The notes: generated by a model not told the origin, from the sequence alone. Positions 1-8,776 are shown, counted from the stretch's first letter. The stretch is DNA of 43,220 bases from an uncultured Candidatus Saccharibacteria bacterium (GCA_937974295.1 CALBWN010000067.1:1-43220), one strand, 5' to 3'. Numbers and translations: made by a program.

Positions 1-584
1 GTGACGACGAGCGTGGCGCGGTTGGCACGGGCTGGTGCGTGGCCTGGCGCAAGGACGATGAAACGGGTGATGCTGTCATGGCTATCTTGGATGCTACGGC
101 GCAGGATGGGCAGGTGATGGAGGGTAGCAGCCGCTTGGCCAGCGATGGCGGCTTTGTGCGGGTCGCCGGCTGCTTTGATATAGGCAACCGCTCCCGCTGT
201 GTCGAAAAATTCATTCTGCACCACATGCGGCAGCTCGGCGGCAAGAAAGCGCTGGCACTGCGCAAGTGCGACGGGATGCGAATACACCTCGGTAATATCA
301 GCCAGGTGAGCACCAGGCAATGTGATGAGCATCTGCTCAATGGCAAGGCGCACCTCACCAATGATGGGTAGCGGGCATGCCTCGAGGTAGTGGTATGGCT
401 CGTTGATCGTCCCGTAGAGCGTGTTCTCCACCGCCACAACGATACCTTCGGCTTGACCAGTCGCGTGCGCATGGAAAACATCGCGAAACGTTGTGCACGG
501 CACGGTATTGACCTGCGGCCCAAACCACTGCTGCGCTGCCTGCTCATGAAACGATCCCGCCTGACCTTGGATGGCAATATGCAT
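1..584 (-). CDS. pheA: Prephenate dehydratase, partial (C-terminal end beyond window)
   Basis: The enzyme decarboxylates and dehydrates prephenate to phenylpyruvate in phenylalanine synthesis, in the cytoplasm. The open frame runs off the left edge, leaving 194 residues. The family landmarks are visible in order: GQAGSFHEQAA at residues 6-16, VAVENTLYGTI (the usual IENS..G motif), EVYSHPVALAQC, FDTAGAV, and the catalytic SITRF near residue 180. The start MHIAIQGQ is chosen because family members begin just before the GQAGSF motif and because a TGCTATACT -10 box ends 6 nt upstream, leaving no room for a leader. A C-terminal ACT domain, if any, lies outside. No other aromatic amino acid gene is in the window, which is odd for a reduced CPR genome. 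Family call is firm; the in vivo role is inference. Confidence 0.88.
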   Translation of the reverse strand, partial: MHIAIQGQAGSFHEQAAQQWFGPQVNTVPCTTFRDVFHAHATGQAEGIVVAVENTLYGTINEPYHYLEACPLPIIGEVRLAIEQMLITLPGAHLADITEVYSHPVALAQCQRFLAAELPHVVQNEFFDTAGAVAYIKAAGDPHKAAIAGQAAATLHHLPILRRSIQDSHDSITRFIVLAPGHAPARANRATLVV

Positions 585-590
585 GCAATT

Positions 591-599
591 AGTATAGCA
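591..599 (-). promoter_or_regulatory. Extended -10 promoter of the prephenate dehydratase gene
   Basis: On the minus strand this reads TGCTATACT and ends 6 nt before the ATG at 584. Transcription would start at or within 1-2 nt of the start codon. No Shine-Dalgarno sequence is present. Confidence 0.6.
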
Positions 600-777
600 T
601 GGGGTGGGGACGACAGGGATTATCTGTCCAACGTGTGGTATGATATCGCGCCTTGCGTTTTTCTCCACATCGCGATGATTATGAATATATTTTGAGAATA
701 TTCAGCATTTGGATCAGAGTAAAAGAATATATTATAGAGGAGGTTGCTATTGAAAAGTGGGCTCTAAGATTCAAAAG

Positions 778-1950
778 TTATCGACTACGTGTGTAGCGGT
801 GAAAGAACCAGAGACTTGCACCAATCAACATAGACAACACTCCAAACCAAGCGAAGACCGCCAACCCTCGAGCGCCTACCCACGAGAACAGCTGCAAAGC
901 ATACGGTGCACTGCCACCACCGAGATTGCATCCAACGAGGACAATTGCTGTGGCTGTGCTGCGCGATTGTGCAGGGACTTCGTCTGACAGTCGGTGGAAT
1001 ATGGTTGAGAGGATGATGCTATAGACGAAGCCAACCCCAAAGGACGAAAGGCCAAGCAGCCAAATCGTTGGCGATAGTGACAAGCCAAGCAACACGACAC
1101 CAATGAGCAGAGCAGACAATGCCAAGAGCCGCTGCTTGTACCGACTCACCGCATAGACAAATACTGCACCAGCGATAATCCCCATGATTTGCTTGAGGCT
1201 GAGGATGATGCTTGCGTCTGTGGCTGAGCCAAAACCCGCCGCAATAGTGATCTCAGGCAGGCGCAGCGCCAGCGATGTATCGATGCAGACAAACCATACC
1301 CCACACAGTGTTAGTCCAATGACAGTGCCAAGTTGCTGGCGGCTCAGCGAATGAGCGGTTGGCGAATCACCCTCTGCCTTGGTAGGCTCAGTGGGCACTT
1401 GTGGTTGTTGCTGTGGGGCGCAGGTGAGGAATATAGCAAGAATGATGAGCCCGGCTGTGTAAATTAAGAAGGCGTGCATCCAGCTAATTTTGATCAACTG
1501 CCCAGCCAGTAGAGTGAGCAGTGCACAGCCAATGATTTCGGCAGAGACGCGCCAGCCCAGTACTTGCGCACGTTCCCGGCCGGTGTAATAATCGCTGAGA
1601 ATGGTAATAGCCACCGCATTGATGAGCCCTGTCCCAATACCAAAGGCCGCGCGCGAAGCCAGCACGAGCCAATACTCCTGAACAAAAAATGGCACTACAC
1701 CAGCTAGTGGAATGAGAATGAGGCTGATAATGATAATGTGTCGCTCAGACAGCACGCGGCGAATCGCATGATTGGCCAGCAGTGTGAGAATGACAAATAG
1801 CGACGGAATAGACAGGATGAGCTCTACCTGCGTATCCGAAAACTGGTGATAAAATGCCTTCATTGCCGGGATGGCCGGAGCAATGGCAGCAGACGACGTA
1901 AGTATAAGCGACAGGCTGAGCAAGCCTGCCTTTTCGATAGTTTGTTTCAT
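778..1950 (-). CDS. Major facilitator superfamily transporter
   Basis: A 390-residue polytopic membrane protein with about twelve hydrophobic segments in two halves, split by a hydrophilic loop around residues 180-205 (PQQQPQVPTEPTKAEG). Loop 2-3 carries a degenerate MFS motif A (NHAIRRVLSER), and segment 4 has the glycine-rich RAAFGIGTG. The length and 6+6 layout fit drug/metabolite exporters of the superfamily. The substrate cannot be told from sequence. The start MKQTIEK is placed directly before the first membrane segment, 9 nt after a TGGTACACT -10 box. It stands alone on the minus strand between the prephenate dehydratase gene and the divergent rpsL promoter. Confidence 0.88.
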   Translation of the reverse strand: MKQTIEKAGLLSLSLILTSSAAIAPAIPAMKAFYHQFSDTQVELILSIPSLFVILTLLANHAIRRVLSERHIIIISLILIPLAGVVPFFVQEYWLVLASRAAFGIGTGLINAVAITILSDYYTGRERAQVLGWRVSAEIIGCALLTLLAGQLIKISWMHAFLIYTAGLIILAIFLTCAPQQQPQVPTEPTKAEGDSPTAHSLSRQQLGTVIGLTLCGVWFVCIDTSLALRLPEITIAAGFGSATDASIILSLKQIMGIIAGAVFVYAVSRYKQRLLALSALLIGVVLLGLSLSPTIWLLGLSSFGVGFVYSIILSTIFHRLSDEVPAQSRSTATAIVLVGCNLGGGSAPYALQLFSWVGARGLAVFAWFGVLSMLIGASLWFFHRYTRSR

Positions 1951-1959
1951 AATAATGTA

Positions 1960-1968
1960 AGTGTACCA
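1960..1968 (-). promoter_or_regulatory. Extended -10 promoter of the MFS gene
   Basis: The minus strand reads TGGTACACT, ending 9 nt before the start codon at 1950. No Shine-Dalgarno sequence intervenes, so the message is probably leaderless or nearly so. Confidence 0.5.
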
Positions 1969-2126
1969 TATAGTATTGGTTTGTTGCTATGATGGATGAG
2001 AAGAAAGGATGATGGGGCACTCTTGGGTGTGTCTAGTGTTGATGGCTTGCAGAATATGGGTTTTGTTCGAAATAAGGCCAGTAGCAAGAATGATGACAAT
2101 GGCGTCACCGGAACAGTATCGCGCAA

Positions 2127-2156
2127 TTGATTCAACATAATTATCTGTGCTATAAT
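2127..2156 (+). promoter_or_regulatory. Promoter of the rpsL-rpsG operon
   Basis: TTGATT (2127-2132), an 18-nt spacer and TATAAT (2151-2156), with TGC directly before the -10 box. This is the clearest -35/-10 pair in the window apart from the one at 25161. Initiation near 2163 leaves a leader of about 200 nt before rpsL. Confidence 0.75.
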
Positions 2157-2369
2157 ACCACACGAGTTTCCTCTTTTCGGGGTAGGGCGCTGGTGTGAGT
2201 GCGCTGCCTGGCGGAGAAGGTACAGACACGAGGCGGAGGTGCTGCTCCATAATCGTACACACAGACGCTGGGCTAGATAACTCAGTAGCAGGTACTCTAT
2301 GCTTGCACCACTGATCCAATCAGTGGGGTGGGCGGTAGAAGCCGAACAATAAGCAATAAGGAGAATTGC
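2157..2369 (+). promoter_or_regulatory. rpsL operon 5' leader with hairpin
   Basis: About 200 nt of non-coding leader separates the promoter from rpsL. It contains a perfect 8-bp hairpin with a 3-nt loop at 2308-2326 (CCACTGAT / ATCAGTGG), 30 nt before the Shine-Dalgarno site. A reading frame on the opposite strand here (about 2319 to 1987) has no recognisable features. In many bacteria S7 represses its own operon through mRNA structure; a similar role for this leader is inference only. Confidence 0.4.
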
Positions 2370-2783
2370 ATGCCAACCATCAACCAATTGGTGCGCAAGC
2401 CACGCAAGACGGCGGCCCGGAAGTCGAAGTCGCCAGCGCTGGGGCGCATCCACAACGCACTCAAGGTGCGCTACTACGACCAAAATGCGCCACTCAAGCG
2501 TGGTGTCTGCGTCAAGGTAACGACTAAAACCCCCAAGAAGCCAAACTCCGCCATGCGCAAGGTGGCTCGTGTGCGCCTCACCAACGGCCACGAAGTCTGG
2601 GCCTACATTGGCGGCGAAGGCCACAACCTGCAGGAGCACGCGGTGGTGCTCGTCCGAGGTGGCCGCGTGCCAGACCTCCCAGGTGTGCGCTACCACATCG
2701 TCCGTGGCGCGCTCGACCTGCAAGGGGTATCGAAGCGTAAGCAAGGCCGCAGCAAGTACGGCGCCAAGAAGGAGGGTAACTAA
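2370..2783 (+). CDS. rpsL: 30S ribosomal protein uS12
   Basis: uS12 sits at the decoding centre of the 30S subunit. The 137-residue product starts MPTINQLVRKPRK as in nearly all S12 proteins. It carries the PKKPNSA decoding motif at residues 55-61, GGEGHNLQEHAVVLVRGGRV, and PGVRYH (the methylthio-Asp loop). It is about 13 residues longer than E. coli S12 because of extra residues around 20-42, before RGVCVKV, as in S12 of many other phyla. The start is fixed by conservation and by AAGGAG about 8 nt upstream; an in-frame ATG 42 nt earlier is rejected. First gene of an operon with rpsG, 2 nt downstream. Confidence 0.98.
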   Translation: MPTINQLVRKPRKTAARKSKSPALGRIHNALKVRYYDQNAPLKRGVCVKVTTKTPKKPNSAMRKVARVRLTNGHEVWAYIGGEGHNLQEHAVVLVRGGRVPDLPGVRYHIVRGALDLQGVSKRKQGRSKYGAKKEGN

Positions 2784-2785
2784 CC

Positions 2786-3265
2786 ATGCCTCGTAAAGTC
2801 ACGAAAAAACTCCAGCGCACCATCAAGCCAGACCGCAAGTACCAGTCGGTGCTGGTGCAGCGCTTGATTAACAAATCGATGCTGGATGGCAAAAAGCAAG
2901 TTGCTGAGCGGGCTGTCTATAGTGCGCTCGAGCAAGCTGCCCGCAGCCTCAAGAGTGAGGATCCGTTGGAAGTATTTGAGACCTGCATCAAGAATATCAG
3001 TCCTAGCTTTGAGGTGAAGAGCCGCCGCGTTGGTGGTGCTAACTACCAGATTCCATTCCCCATTCAGGGTCATCGTCAGCAGCACTTTGCCTTTATGTGG
3101 TTGGTGCAAGCGGCTCGCTCTAAGAGTGGTATGCCGTACAGCAAGCGCCTAGCAACAGAGATCGTTGATGCCTGCAACCAAACCGGCGTTGCCTTCAAGA
3201 AAAAGGAAGACACCCACAAAATGGCCGAGGCCAACCGCGCCTTTGCCCACTTTGCTCGCGGCTAA
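2786..3265 (+). CDS. rpsG: 30S ribosomal protein uS7
   Basis: uS7 nucleates assembly of the 30S head by binding the 3' major domain of 16S rRNA. The 159-residue product has the family start MPRKV, the VLVQRLINKSMLDGKK segment, VGGANYQIPFPI (the SRRVGGxxYQVPxxV signature) and the C-terminal DTHKMAEANRAFAHF. Length is normal. It begins 2 nt after the rpsL stop, so the two are translated from one message. The usual next genes of the str operon, fusA and tuf, are absent: a terminator follows 22 nt downstream and then non-coding DNA. Confidence 0.98.
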   Translation: MPRKVTKKLQRTIKPDRKYQSVLVQRLINKSMLDGKKQVAERAVYSALEQAARSLKSEDPLEVFETCIKNISPSFEVKSRRVGGANYQIPFPIQGHRQQHFAFMWLVQAARSKSGMPYSKRLATEIVDACNQTGVAFKKKEDTHKMAEANRAFAHFARG

Positions 3266-3287
3266 GTTCTGCAGCGCAGGATACACG

Positions 3288-3319
3288 ACCGCCCGAGGTA
3301 GATTGCCTTGGGCGGTTTT
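3288..3319 (+). terminator. Rho-independent terminator after rpsG
   Basis: ACCGCCCGAGG pairs with CCTTGGGCGGT around the loop TAGATTG (one mismatch), followed by TTTTG. Confidence 0.8.
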
Positions 3320-3770
3320 GCTATGGCTGTATAGTGAGTGACTGTGATAGTGGATGGTATGCTGTGGTTTGCTGTGGTTTGCTGTGGTTTGCTGTGGTGC
3401 GTGGCATAACAGGGGTATGCTATGCATGTTGATTGGCCTTTGGTGGGACATGAGAGGCCGTCTAGCAAAGACCACACAAATCTACATACAGCGCCTTAGA
3501 ACTGGGTAGCTTCGCTAGTGGCCATCTCTCCATCACTATAAGAGTTATTTCAGCGCTGGAGTGGGGTAGTATCATCATCTGATATTTGCTCGACACACAT
3601 GCAGCGACAGAGCAGGAGCAGACAGAGAGCGAGGGTGCTACTCGTGAAAAAACGCGTAATCAAGGCTAAAATGCTTGCGAAAAATATATAATTATCGTCC
3701 AAATAGTCACCACTGGTACGACAGGGGTACATATGGGGAAAATAATGCGAAAATAAGGCCAAAAATAGCT
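3320..3770 (+). other. Intergenic spacer without a recognisable gene
   Basis: Non-coding stretch between the rpsG terminator and the promoter at 3771. It contains a short tandem repeat (3361-3398) and nothing else that I can recognise. A 109-residue minus-strand frame at 3550-3879 is Cys/Leu/Ser-rich, matches no family and spans the promoter and leader of the next gene. Confidence 0.5.
3361..3398 (+). repeat. Tandem repeat of a 10-nt unit
   Basis: Three exact copies of GCTGTGGTTT followed by a partial fourth (GCTGTGGT). It lies just beyond the rpsG terminator. Confidence 0.9.
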
Positions 3771-3797
3771 TTGCAGGCGCTGGTTTTGTGCTATAAT
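3771..3797 (+). promoter_or_regulatory. Promoter of the 3919 gene
   Basis: TTGCAG (3771-3776), 15-nt spacer and TATAAT (3792-3797), extended by TGC. It gives a leader of about 115 nt before the ATG at 3919. Confidence 0.55.
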
Positions 3798-3878
3798 GCA
3801 AGTTGATACGATTACTTACTACCACGCTGCCACGCGCCACAAAGCACGCAGCAGGGAGGAATCGGCAGAAAGGAGCCA

Positions 3879-3926
3879 ATGCCGTTAACCAAAATCATAG
3901 TGCGGAGTATAAAAAACTATGAGTGA
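3879..3926 (+). CDS. Possible 15-codon leader peptide
   Basis: ATG CCG TTA ... TGA encodes MPLTKIIVRSIKNYE. AAAGGAG lies 3 nt before its ATG, a stronger site than any before the next gene, and its stop overlaps the next start region (ATGAGTGA at 3919-3926). Ribosomes ending here could re-initiate at 3919. The peptide matches nothing I know; the call rests only on the Shine-Dalgarno site and the overlap. Confidence 0.3.
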   Translation: MPLTKIIVRSIKNYE

Positions 3927-4656
3927 AAGTAATAAATTTAAACTAAACAACAAAGAAATGGGTACATTTGAGACTCTAGCATTAGCAGTCGAAAAATATC
4001 CTAAGCAAAAAGAAAACCACACAGAGGCTGATGGACTATGTATAGACGAAAAAGCATATTACAAGCGTAGTGGCTTCGAAGCCCCAAGCAAGTATTCTCC
4101 AGAGAGTGGCTGGATGAAGCACGTGCAAGAAGCATTGCAAGAGGCATTTTTTGAGGCGACGCGTGGTGGCTCTCTTGATAAGAGTGCAGAAAAAGTGATA
4201 ATGCACGAGTTTGCAAAGCTACGTGATGTTGAAGGCGGTCCTGCTATTGGGGAGAAGGTTCAGTTCGATGTTGATAGAGTGGTTATATTTGACGGCCAAG
4301 AAGACGTAAAGAGTCCAAAGGACAGCGATGTCCAATATTCTCCATACGCATCGTCGCTCAATTCCGAGGCGGCGATTTCTTTAGACGATGTGCGCCGTGA
4401 TGTAGATAGCCAGCTTGTTATTCCGTTTGGGCCGGATGAGCAAATATATGGCAACTTTGAAGGAGCAGCTTTTTGCACACACCCAGACGACCCAGAGCGC
4501 CATTTGTTTGGTTTCTTAGTTGGCAAACCATGCTACGTGACAGATACAGACCAAATTATACCTGATGAGTTTGGTGATAAGGAGGTGAAGGTTTTTGTCC
4601 CATTGCTCGACAGTATGAGGAATGTTGGAGCGAGCCAATTTGAGTTGGCTGCATAG
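3919..4656 (+). CDS. Unrecognised acidic soluble protein, 245 aa
   Basis: I do not recognise the family. The protein is hydrophilic and acidic, with no signal peptide or membrane segment. It starts MSESNKFKLNNKEMG and contains an amphipathic region SGWMKHVQEALQEAFFEATR (residues 63-82). The C-terminal half is likely beta-rich, with SQLVIPFGPDEQIYGNFEGA and HLFGFLVGKPCYV. The start is the first ATG after an in-frame TAA at 3910; only a weak GGAG lies 11 nt upstream, and translation may be coupled to the overlapping leader frame 3879-3926. It has its own promoter and terminator. Codon use is less G+C-rich than in the ribosomal genes, compatible with an accessory or recently acquired gene. Confidence 0.72.
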   Translation: MSESNKFKLNNKEMGTFETLALAVEKYPKQKENHTEADGLCIDEKAYYKRSGFEAPSKYSPESGWMKHVQEALQEAFFEATRGGSLDKSAEKVIMHEFAKLRDVEGGPAIGEKVQFDVDRVVIFDGQEDVKSPKDSDVQYSPYASSLNSEAAISLDDVRRDVDSQLVIPFGPDEQIYGNFEGAAFCTHPDDPERHLFGFLVGKPCYVTDTDQIIPDEFGDKEVKVFVPLLDSMRNVGASQFELAA

Positions 4657-4693
4657 TAGTTGCAGGTTGCCCACTGTTACTCATCTACTAGTA

Positions 4694-4723
4694 AAACCAG
4701 TGCACATAGAGCACTGGTTTTTC
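4694..4723 (+). terminator. Terminator after the 3919 gene
   Basis: AAACCAGTGC and GCACTGGTTT form a perfect 10-bp stem around ACATAGA, followed by TTCT. Confidence 0.85.
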
Positions 4724-7534
4724 TGTGCAAAAAATCTATGGTGGTTGAACAAACAAGCGCGCGTGCTATGCCATTGAATTTTTTAAGGATCGCGTGTATT
4801 GGGTGGTGTAATGTGCGCGTTGTAGTAAGAAAATAATGTAGTTTTTATGCTATATGGATTTTCTTTATATATTATAAATTGCTTGAGGGTGAGCAAGAGA
4901 ATGTCTGAATATAACAAGAGTATATTCAGAGGAGTAGATGGTAAATTAAGTGAGTATAGATGCGCTCATGTACTATACATAGGGTATGGTGATGAGCATT
5001 TTGTGTACAAAGTGAGTCGATTGCTTTATAGAATATATCTTTTTGTATATGATGCTGCGCATGACACAAGCAAGGGAAGAGCGATAAAGTTTGAATAATA
5101 TAAAAATTCATTCATGTAATTTGTCGCTGCTATATTGATGATAATTTGAGTGGCCTCAAAGTGAATTAACCATTAGTGTAGTATGAATTGAAATACAAAA
5201 AGTCAAAGATGAGAAAACGGCAAAGTATAATGCTGAGCGACGAGCAATTTTTGCAGTAGCTGAGGCATTTTTGCAAAATGATTTACAAAAAAACGAGTGA
5301 GCACTACACTATTAATAATTATTCTGCAGCAAAATATTATTTTTTTGTCCGTTCTGATTGGTGCACGATATATGTAGTTATAATTTTGCATGTAGAAAAA
5401 TGACAGAAGTGCGTTGCTGCGAAAAAATGATTATTTTCGAAAACCGGAGTGGCAAGCAGATAGCACATACATGACAAAAATAATATAGCATTGCGACACT
5501 GCAATAAAAAATGATGATGAGCCATTGATGTTGCTAAAAAATTAATGGTGTTCGACAAAAATGTTTGTAAATTTACAAAGTAATGTGCGTGCAAAATAGT
5601 TTTTGCTACCACGCGAGTGATGAACGATGCACGAATGGATTGTTTGGTAATAAATATAAAATGAGTATGAAGGCAGTGTGCACATCTATGCGAAAATTTG
5701 TGATTGAGTATGCAAAAATTGATATAGCTAGGTAGAGAGATAGAGGTGCGCTGTATAGTATGTATGATAAAAAATGAAGTGCGTGTAGTAGCGGTGCAAA
5801 ATTTTCACATTTTTGATCAGAGAAATGGGCAAAAATGAATGTGAGGTCGTGAGATGAAATATGGAGTGAGTTCGCTTGAGTAAATGGCTGCCATGTTTTG
5901 ACTAAAATCTGTGTGGTGTATGCGAACACAAGAGGCTTAGATGTGATATGAGAAGCAAATTAAGTAAAGGTTTGCCACGCTAAATTTCATGAACAGAATA
6001 TGATGATGTTCATAATAAAAATTTGAGAATATCGAGACTCAACCCGACAAATTGGTGCAAAAATATAGTGCTAAGAAGCAATGATGGTTCGTGCGTGCCA
6101 AAAGAAAATGATGATTTTGGTGAGATGTGTGTGATATGCGAAGCATGTGTGGCAGCAGCTGATTGACCGCGAATAAAAAATGATGATTTTTAAAATAGTG
6201 CGATGCGATGATGGTGTGAGGGGTGAGATTTTTGTGTACCGCGAGGTATGAGGGTGTACGATTGGTGCGGAGAGGGTGTATGAAAACAGTAGAAAATTAT
6301 TCAACGATAGGCTTGGTAGTAAAATTTGCATAACCAAGCAGATGAGTGTGATGAGGGTCAGAAATAGCAGGCATTGGTGAGTCAAAATATGTGGTAAGTG
6401 TGAGTAAACTTGTGGCTTAGACAATGCATTGTGAGGTAATAGTGATAGCTAGATTTGCGTCTATGTCACGCCAATATGGTAAAGTAGCAAATTTTCATGA
6501 TTGGTTGCATAATGCAAGCAAAGGATAGTTGATAGTGCGATAGGCATAATCAGTATAGTAAAGCATAAGGTTTATAAAACAACCTCGGAGTGTGAGTGCG
6601 AAGTTGAAAAATGGATGGAGTGTGATGTGTATGATCTAGTGGGTGAGTTAGTATAGTGATATTTTCGTAATTTTGAGCGTAGGTGGTTTATTATGTATTG
6701 AGCGTGAGTGAATGTGCGATAAGCGCAAGCATCATATAATGGTCATGGTTATTAAATCTACACGATCTAGTGGGGTGCGATGTATGACTTGTGCAGAAAA
6801 TAATGATGCGTCGTGGATAGCACAAATGGAGCTTTCAAAAATTTCACATTTCGCGCCATATGTTGTTTTATGATATAAAAATAGATAGCAAAATGCTGGT
6901 GCAAATGTGCGATGTATGAGGGTAGGGCAGCTGGCTCTATGTAGGCAATGTGCAAAAATGAGATGGGTGCAATAGAGCTATGGAGTGCCATAGGTGGCTC
7001 TGACAAAAATGCGCAAGGAGACAGCAAAACGATACTTCGCTTTAGGCAGAAGCAATAGCGAAATAAGCACAAGCGAAAACTGGCTCGATATTTTTTACAG
7101 TTACATCGCAGCATCAAAAAAGCTAAAAAAGCGAAAGACAAAGTAATACATACACGACAAGTAAGGGTGGTTCATTTTTTCATATTTTGACGTATGATAA
7201 ATAATGTTTTCTAAACGCGATAGAGCTCAAAAGGTATTCTCGTATGCTTATACATAATAATATATGGGCATCATATATTATGTATAGCAATGGGGCGAAG
7301 CAAGCGAATTGTATCACTATACTATAACTATCATTTTTGAAAATGTGAGTGAAGTATATGACTATACTGCACTGCCAGCTGGCTTATGGTAGGATGGGCG
7401 AGCGTGTGGGGAGAGAAGCCGCGGGTGCTCACCTAATAATATAAATAGCTGTGTGTGGAGTAGTGCCAAGATAAATACAAAAAATGAAAAAGCAAAAAGT
7501 ACAACGCCCCCACACCTCTGTACCTCGCTAGACT
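4724..7534 (+). other. Large AT-rich, C-depleted spacer with no credible gene
   Basis: About 2.8 kb without a protein I can recognise. Plus-strand frames are short. The longer minus-strand frames (107-124 codons at 5606-5929, 6071-6424 and 6767-7141) are low-complexity Leu/Ser/His/Cys strings; they stay open because the minus strand is poor in G and therefore in TAG and TGA. Base use is very skewed: positions 6241-6300 hold 23 G and 4 C, and 6601-6660 hold 21 G and 1 C, whereas coding rows are balanced. Short words such as GTGCAAAAAT and AAATGATGAT recur without forming an ordered repeat. One strong hairpin is listed separately. Whether any of it is transcribed is unknown. Confidence 0.6.
7249..7286 (+). 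repeat. AT-rich inverted repeat in the spacer
   Basis: TATACATAATA-ATA-TATATG-type arm (7249-7266) pairs with CATATATTATGTATA (7272-7286): 15 bp with a 3-nt bulge and a 5-nt loop. It lacks the G+C-rich stem of a terminator; function unknown. Confidence 0.6.
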
Positions 7535-7562
7535 TTGCGGGCTGTCTCGCGTATAATATAAT
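7535..7562 (+). promoter_or_regulatory. Promoter of rpsF-ssb-rpsR-efp
   Basis: TTGCGG (7535-7540), 16-nt spacer and TATAAT (7557-7562). A second overlapping TATAAT lies at 7552-7557. The leader is about 60 nt. Confidence 0.65.
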
Positions 7563-7626
7563 GCGTTATTAACCTAAGTTTATCGTCCGGATAAACATCC
7601 ATATGGATCCCAAAGGAGGTTTGCAT

Positions 7627-7971
7627 ATGAAACAATATGAACTAACGGTTTTGATTCGGCCAGATCTAGAATCGGACCTCGAGGCACCGCTTGCTAAGGT
7701 GCGCGAGCTGGTGCTTGGTGCTGGTGGGTCTATCACCAGCGAAGACAACTGGGGCAAGAAAAAGCTGCAGTATAGTATTAAGAAGGAAGACTTTGCGGTG
7801 TATGTCTACTTTGAGGTGGCGCTGCCTGCCGATGCACCGCTAAAGATCAGCAATGCGCTGAATATTTCTGATGATGTGATCCGCTACTTGCTCGTCAAAG
7901 TGGACGAGAAGGGCCGCAAGCTGATGGCAGAGGCTAAAGCACGCGAAGCCAGCCGCCAAACAGAAGAGTAA
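7627..7971 (+). CDS. rpsF: 30S ribosomal protein bS6
   Basis: bS6 binds bS18 on the platform of the 30S subunit. The 114-residue product begins MKQYELTVLIRPDLE and shows the S6 fold elements: the GxxGKKKLQYSIKKEDFAVYV strand pair around residues 45-65, and ISDDVIRYLLVKVD near the C-terminus. The start is set by a near-perfect Shine-Dalgarno AAAGGAGGT at 7612-7620, 6 nt before the ATG; an in-frame ATG at 7603 precedes that site and is rejected. First gene of the conserved rpsF-ssb-rpsR block, here extended by efp. Confidence 0.97.
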   Translation: MKQYELTVLIRPDLESDLEAPLAKVRELVLGAGGSITSEDNWGKKKLQYSIKKEDFAVYVYFEVALPADAPLKISNALNISDDVIRYLLVKVDEKGRKLMAEAKAREASRQTEE

Positions 7972-8019
7972 AAATTACCACAACAACTAATAACCACAGT
8001 AAAGAATCGAGGAGGATAT

Positions 8020-8469
8020 ATGGCTCGAGGATTTAGCAAAGTTATTTTGATGGGCAATTTGACGCGCGATATAGAGGTGCGCACCACAGCAAGTGGGCAG
8101 AACGTTGCGAATTTTACACTAGCGGTCACTCGCACATGGCGCAATCAAAATGGCCAAAACCAAGACCAAACCAGCTTCATTAACTGTGTAGCCTGGGGGC
8201 GGACTGGCGAAACCATTGCGCAATATGTGAAGAAGGGCAGCCCGCTGCTCGTCAGTGGTCGTCTCGACCAGCGCAGCTACGACGATAAAGACGGCAACAA
8301 GCGCTCTGTTGTAGAAGTGACAGTAGAGGACTTCACCTTCGTTGGTGGTGGACGTGCTGACGGAAGTACAACACCAGCGGCAGCGCCAAATAACAGTGGT
8401 AGCAGCCAGGATGTTGTCATCGAAGACATTGACGACAAGCCAATTGACCTATCAGAAATACCATTTTAA
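8020..8469 (+). CDS. ssb: Single-stranded DNA-binding protein
   Basis: SSB coats single-stranded DNA in replication and repair. The 149-residue protein has the OB fold at residues 1-108 (FSKVILMGNLTRDIEVR, VANFTLAVTR, FINCVAWGRTGETIAQYVKKGSPLLVSGRL), a short Ser/Ala/Asn linker, and the acidic tip DLSEIPF that recruits partner proteins, close to the canonical DDDIPF. GAGGAGG lies 6-7 nt before the ATG. It sits between rpsF and rpsR, the classic arrangement, and no other promoter is evident. Confidence 0.97.
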   Translation: MARGFSKVILMGNLTRDIEVRTTASGQNVANFTLAVTRTWRNQNGQNQDQTSFINCVAWGRTGETIAQYVKKGSPLLVSGRLDQRSYDDKDGNKRSVVEVTVEDFTFVGGGRADGSTTPAAAPNNSGSSQDVVIEDIDDKPIDLSEIPF

Positions 8470-8493
8470 CAACACACTAAAGGAGAACAAATA

Positions 8494-8694
8494 ATGGCCA
8501 AGCGCATGCGCAAGGACACACCGGTCTATTTTGACTACAAAGATGCAAAGACATTGCAAAAGTTCATCAATATTTATGGGCAGATTGAGCCACGCAGCCG
8601 CACAGGGTTGTCGGATAAACAACAGCGACAGCTCGCCGTAGCGGTGAAGCGGGCTCGTCACTTGGCGTTGCTGCCATTTGTGGCGCAAGGTTAG
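8494..8694 (+). CDS. rpsR: 30S ribosomal protein bS18
   Basis: bS18 pairs with bS6 on the 30S platform. The 66-residue product keeps the core FDYKDAKTLQKFINIYGQIEPRSRTGLSDKQQRQLAVAVKRARHLALLPF, which includes the IxPRxxTGxxxxxQRxLxxAIKRARxxALLP signature. It is slightly shorter than E. coli S18 (75 aa) because the N-terminus is trimmed. AAAGGAG lies about 8 nt upstream. Third gene of the operon, 24 nt after ssb. Confidence 0.96.
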   Translation: MAKRMRKDTPVYFDYKDAKTLQKFINIYGQIEPRSRTGLSDKQQRQLAVAVKRARHLALLPFVAQG

Positions 8695-8776
8695 GAACTT
8701 TTTCAGCGCAGTACCTCTGTGACTGCGCTGGCGGATGTTTCGAACGAAGCAGCAACTACTAAACAGGAGATAGGTG

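Noticed and set aside
1987..2319. 110-codon minus-strand frame upstream of the MFS gene
   Set aside because: It covers the rpsL promoter and leader, has no ribosome site and shows no recognisable domain.
5606..7141. Minus-strand frames of 107-124 codons in the first spacer
   Set aside because: Low-complexity strings with no family signature or ribosome site. They are explained by base skew.
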